From: Colias croceus
Taxonomy: Eukaryota; Arthropoda; Insecta; Lepidoptera; Pieridae
Reading direction: 5' to 3'
Assembly (NCBI RefSeq): GCF_905220415.1
Contig: NC_059558.1
Location: 570,501-634,500, forward strand
DNA length: 64,000 bases
Shown in pieces: positions 60,997 through 64,000 of the stretch. Within the stretch, counting starts at the first letter, position 1; each line of letters starts with the position of its first letter. The notes under the pieces were generated by a model. The model worked only from the letters and a program-made list of their open reading frames with translations, was not told the DNA's origin and searched no databases. A program made the translations under genes and the position numbers.

Positions 60997-61180
60997 CTTT
61001 TGGATTTTCCAAACTATTTTAACATTTACCACAGATTCGGAAAGCAGTATCTACGGAGAAGTTTACTTGAAGATTTCACGTAGTTAGTTATATACTAATT
61101 ACCAACTCGTTTGGTATATACAAGAAGCTTGGTATATAGCACGCCTACATTACAATATTTGTAAACACAGTGCTATCAAT

Positions 61181-61229
61181 GCGAAACAGTTGAAAGAAAT
61201 CCTCCGTGGATTTCTTTCAACTGTTTCGC
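61181..61229. repeat. Perfect 22-bp hairpin
   Basis: Left arm GCGAAACAGTTGAAAGAAAT+CC (61181-61202), loop TCCGT, right arm its exact reverse complement (61208-61229). A T-run follows at 61232. Confidence 0.8.
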
Positions 61230-61870
61230 AGTTTTTTTCAGTGTAAACAGACGTTTGTGTTATTACATGGTTGGGGTACCGTGGGCGATACATGAAAACC
61301 TTGTTTTATATATTTGAACAAAAAAAATTATAAGAATTGCAACTTTTGAGATTGTCTACTTGATTCCTGTTAGTACAAAAACAACGAACATTTATTGCTA
61401 TTACATAGGTACATACATGGTCTTAATGAAAGGTTTCATTTCATCAATTTAGAAGGAAATATGAAAGTTTACGAAAGAATTTTGAAATTTGCAGTAAATT
61501 CTACGGAACGTTTTTATTATGACTCGGCACACGCTTAGCCGCTTTTTATTTAAACAAACAAACGTTTGTTATGAGCGAGGCGGGCGATGTGATGTTCCGT
61601 TTACACAATACAGGCTTTCACCCGCGGCGTGACGTGTTTAATCCTTTCTTATATTCTTTCGTATTTATTAATGTTGATATTATAGTAACTCAAGTTTATA
61701 TAGGATAGTTGGAAATTACGAAAGATTCAATCGGGAAGGCTGGCTGATTAGGCTGCATCATTCTCTCTTTCTTCTTTCTATCTACTTGCTTGCCCTGAGA
61801 GACCTAGGGAAAGTCCATGTGTTGGACTTTAATTGAAATTTCATTTCAATTGTTGTCGGTAAATTATTTA

Positions 61871-62029
61871 GGGCTGATTTTTCAATCCTTGGTTAAAATT
61901 TATCCGTCCAATAAAGTATTACACGAACATTTTAAAATGTCACCTGTACACTGTCGGACAATTAGAATATATTTTTGAAATGGTAGTCTAATACGTTATT
62001 CGATGAATAAGTTTTAACCAAGGATTGAA
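61871..62029. mobile_element. Same MITE family, copy 3, right end eroded
   Basis: Starts GGGCTGATTTTTCAATCC after TTA and reaches GTTTTAACCAAGGATTGAAG, lacking the final bases of its right end where another dispersed repeat abuts at 62030. Confidence 0.75.
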
Positions 62030-62218
62030 GTATGAATGTTCGTTTGGTACTCTTTCACGCAAATACTACTGAACCGAATACAATGAAATTTTGCACACAT
62101 ATAGAGGGTAAGTTGGATTAACACTAAGACTTGGTTTTATCCCAGAAATACCACAGGAACGGGAACTATGCGGGTTTTTCTTTGAAAACGCGGGTGAAGC
62201 CGCGGGCGGAAAGCTAGT
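62030..62218 (-). repeat. SINE-like repeat family A, reverse orientation
   Basis: Ends CCGCGGGCGGAAAGCTAGT. It directly abuts the eroded end of a MITE, so its insertion may have removed that end. Confidence 0.75.
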
Positions 62219-64000
62219 TATTTATAAACTGCGTAACTCGGCGTTGCTAGAATAAGTGTAATATAAGCAGTCACAGTGAAATATAGAGTAAAAAAATAAA
62301 GATACAAAAATACAGCGTTATTTGATTTCAGTAGGTACGATAAAAATATTATATTCCGGGAATAAGTTATTTGATACTGTATGGTTTTCTTTGATGTTTT
62401 TGCAATACATACATTGAAAACTAAACCTTTTCTAACGCGCGTTTATTATTTGCTATTCATAATTTTCATGGGAAAATTATTATTGCAGTGTTAGCTTACT
62501 TGGTATAAAACGTAACATAAATAGGTATCGAATGGCATGTGATAATATTATAATAACATCAATTGTTATAATATTTACGTAATATTATGTTCATGTACGA
62601 CTTATAAATATAAATGGAAAAGTATGATTTGTAAGGTTGTGTGTCGATTAAGCGTGAATATTTTTTTTCCTACGTATAGGCTATATATGACAAATGTATA
62701 AGTATATGATATTAATATGTCTGAGATATTTTTTAATGCACGACTTGAACCATAAGTTATGTTGTTAGGGTAACCTTCAATTTCGTAAGAATGTCAATAA
62801 GATTAGATATCATTTTAAAAACAAACTACACAATATAGTGGGTTTAGTCCTCATAAACAATCGAGCGTCCGAGTGGTGATTTATTTTAAAACGTAGCAAC
62901 ATAGAAAAACTCTGCAATTTTCAGGCAGTCTGGCTTTCTTATTGAATAAACAGTAAACACATTCGTTTAATTCATTAATCCCATTCGTTTAGTACACAAA
63001 CAATTTGGCAGATATCGTAAGTGGGCAGCGATGGCGCGCGTTTAGTCACAGCTGTGTACCGGTTCGAACCGGTTCGCGCAGCATAGATTCTAGACTAAAT
63101 GTTTATGCTAATTTAACGATTGTATTTATTCGTTGATAGCGAATTATGTGTGCTTGGTATTGACGAGGGACGTGTTTTTGTGCCCTCATTGATCTGGTTT
63201 GTGCAGTGGTTGATGTTTAGGCATATTGAGTTAGAGGGTGCGGGTTCAGGTTAAGAGCCAGATAGCAGAATGAATTAAAAAAAAAAAAAAAAAAAACTCT
63301 AGCATGATGATACGGTGAACATTCATGTTATTTAATTATTTATCTATTTGCGTATCAAATTTAGTTCGAGCATTAATATTAATATAACAATACAATAGCA
63401 ATTGGATAAGTAATCCTTAATCGCCCATTTATAAATTAAATCTTTAAAGGCACTTTAACGAACATTCAATAGTCTACACGCTTATAATATGAAAAATCAC
63501 TAGTTCTCTTACCTATCTCGAACATGCTTCAACATTAGCTAAACATGCCTGCATACATTACCAAACACAAACTTAGACTGCCGTAACTGTGCGTGTGTGC
63601 GTCTCGCTGCGTCTGTGTGCGTGCTATCAGCTGTTCACTTTCACCCATCCGCCGCGCGGCCGTGACCCGCGACGCTTCGCCTTTGTTAACGCGATAATTA
63701 TGTGTAATGACCTATTTATTTGGATGTTTGAACGGATGTTTGGTGTTGTGTGATAGAGATTTGAGATTTCTTATGACGCTTTCATCAATAGTATGTCGTC
63801 TATTTAATATTAAGCAGCTAATATTGACACAAGAGACAAGAGTAGGTATCGACAACTATTCCGATTCAATTTTTTATATGTTCCTAATGAAATCGTCCTG
63901 TTGATGTTATAAGTGCATGTTGTTTGAAACATATTTTTTTTTATATTTGCAAGGAATTAAAGTAAAATGAACAATTTTTTGCGTTTTTTTATATTTTTTC
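62219..64000. other. Right edge, no gene supported
   Basis: A palindromic ACCGGTTCGAACCGGTT at 63058-63074 and a CpG-rich stretch at 63590-63690 might be regulatory. No exon continuing the gene at 48422-50061 was found. Confidence 0.45.
63278..63297. repeat. Poly-A tract of about 20
   Basis: A-run after GCAGAATGAATT. It could be a retroposed tail on the plus strand, but no element body was recognised upstream. Confidence 0.5.

Overview
This window reads as AT-rich nuclear DNA from a moth or butterfly (Lepidoptera). The order is inferred mainly from dense short interspersed families with a GC hairpin (GCCCGCGGCTTCGCCCGCG), an AATCGGTYCAGTAGTTT core and a TTTATAATATTAGTATAGAT end, which are very abundant in lepidopteran genomes. 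The species cannot be read from the sequence. No rRNA, complete tRNA, CRISPR or operon structure was seen.

Only one host gene is well supported. Two adjacent plus-strand exons at 48422-48746 and 49857-50061 join in phase 0 across a 1.1-kb intron. They encode a putative N-terminus with an Ala/Pro/Gly-rich stretch, followed by a conserved-looking module with two CxxC knuckles. I do not recognise the family. The rest of the gene must lie beyond a donor at 50062, past at least 13.9 kb of intron or outside the window. Four weaker coding-like islands are listed at low confidence: 5653-5781 (-), 22958-23095 (+), 28253-28381 (+) and 31338-31411 (+).

The rest is intron or intergenic DNA with mobile-element remains. 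From left to right: a 53-bp tandem array (1757-1990); a cruciform pair (2476-2545); a long-hairpin MITE (3160-3310); a 159-bp MITE with TAA target duplications (12250-12408) and two broken relatives near 53.0 and 61.9 kb; a 1.8-kb Tc1/mariner-type element with ~646-bp inverted repeats and a broken D41D-spaced transposase (20704-22538); a 193-bp MITE (24061-24253); another MITE (34030-34189); two PIF/Harbinger-type elements in direct orientation 223 bp apart (37677-39706 and 39930-42416); a near-perfect 187-bp MITE (47464-47650); a 15-bp minisatellite (53.7-54.5 kb); and a 3.0-kb foldback element (54928-57939) with arms built of ~135-bp and ~150-bp tandem units and a 9-bp target duplication, itself nested in an older repeat.

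The foldback element is the most unusual structure. The D41D element with arms that include the 3' end of its own transposase gene is second. The Harbinger pair shows independent insertions (TAA and TTA target sites) of one family, and the second copy carries an internal 411-bp tandem duplication.
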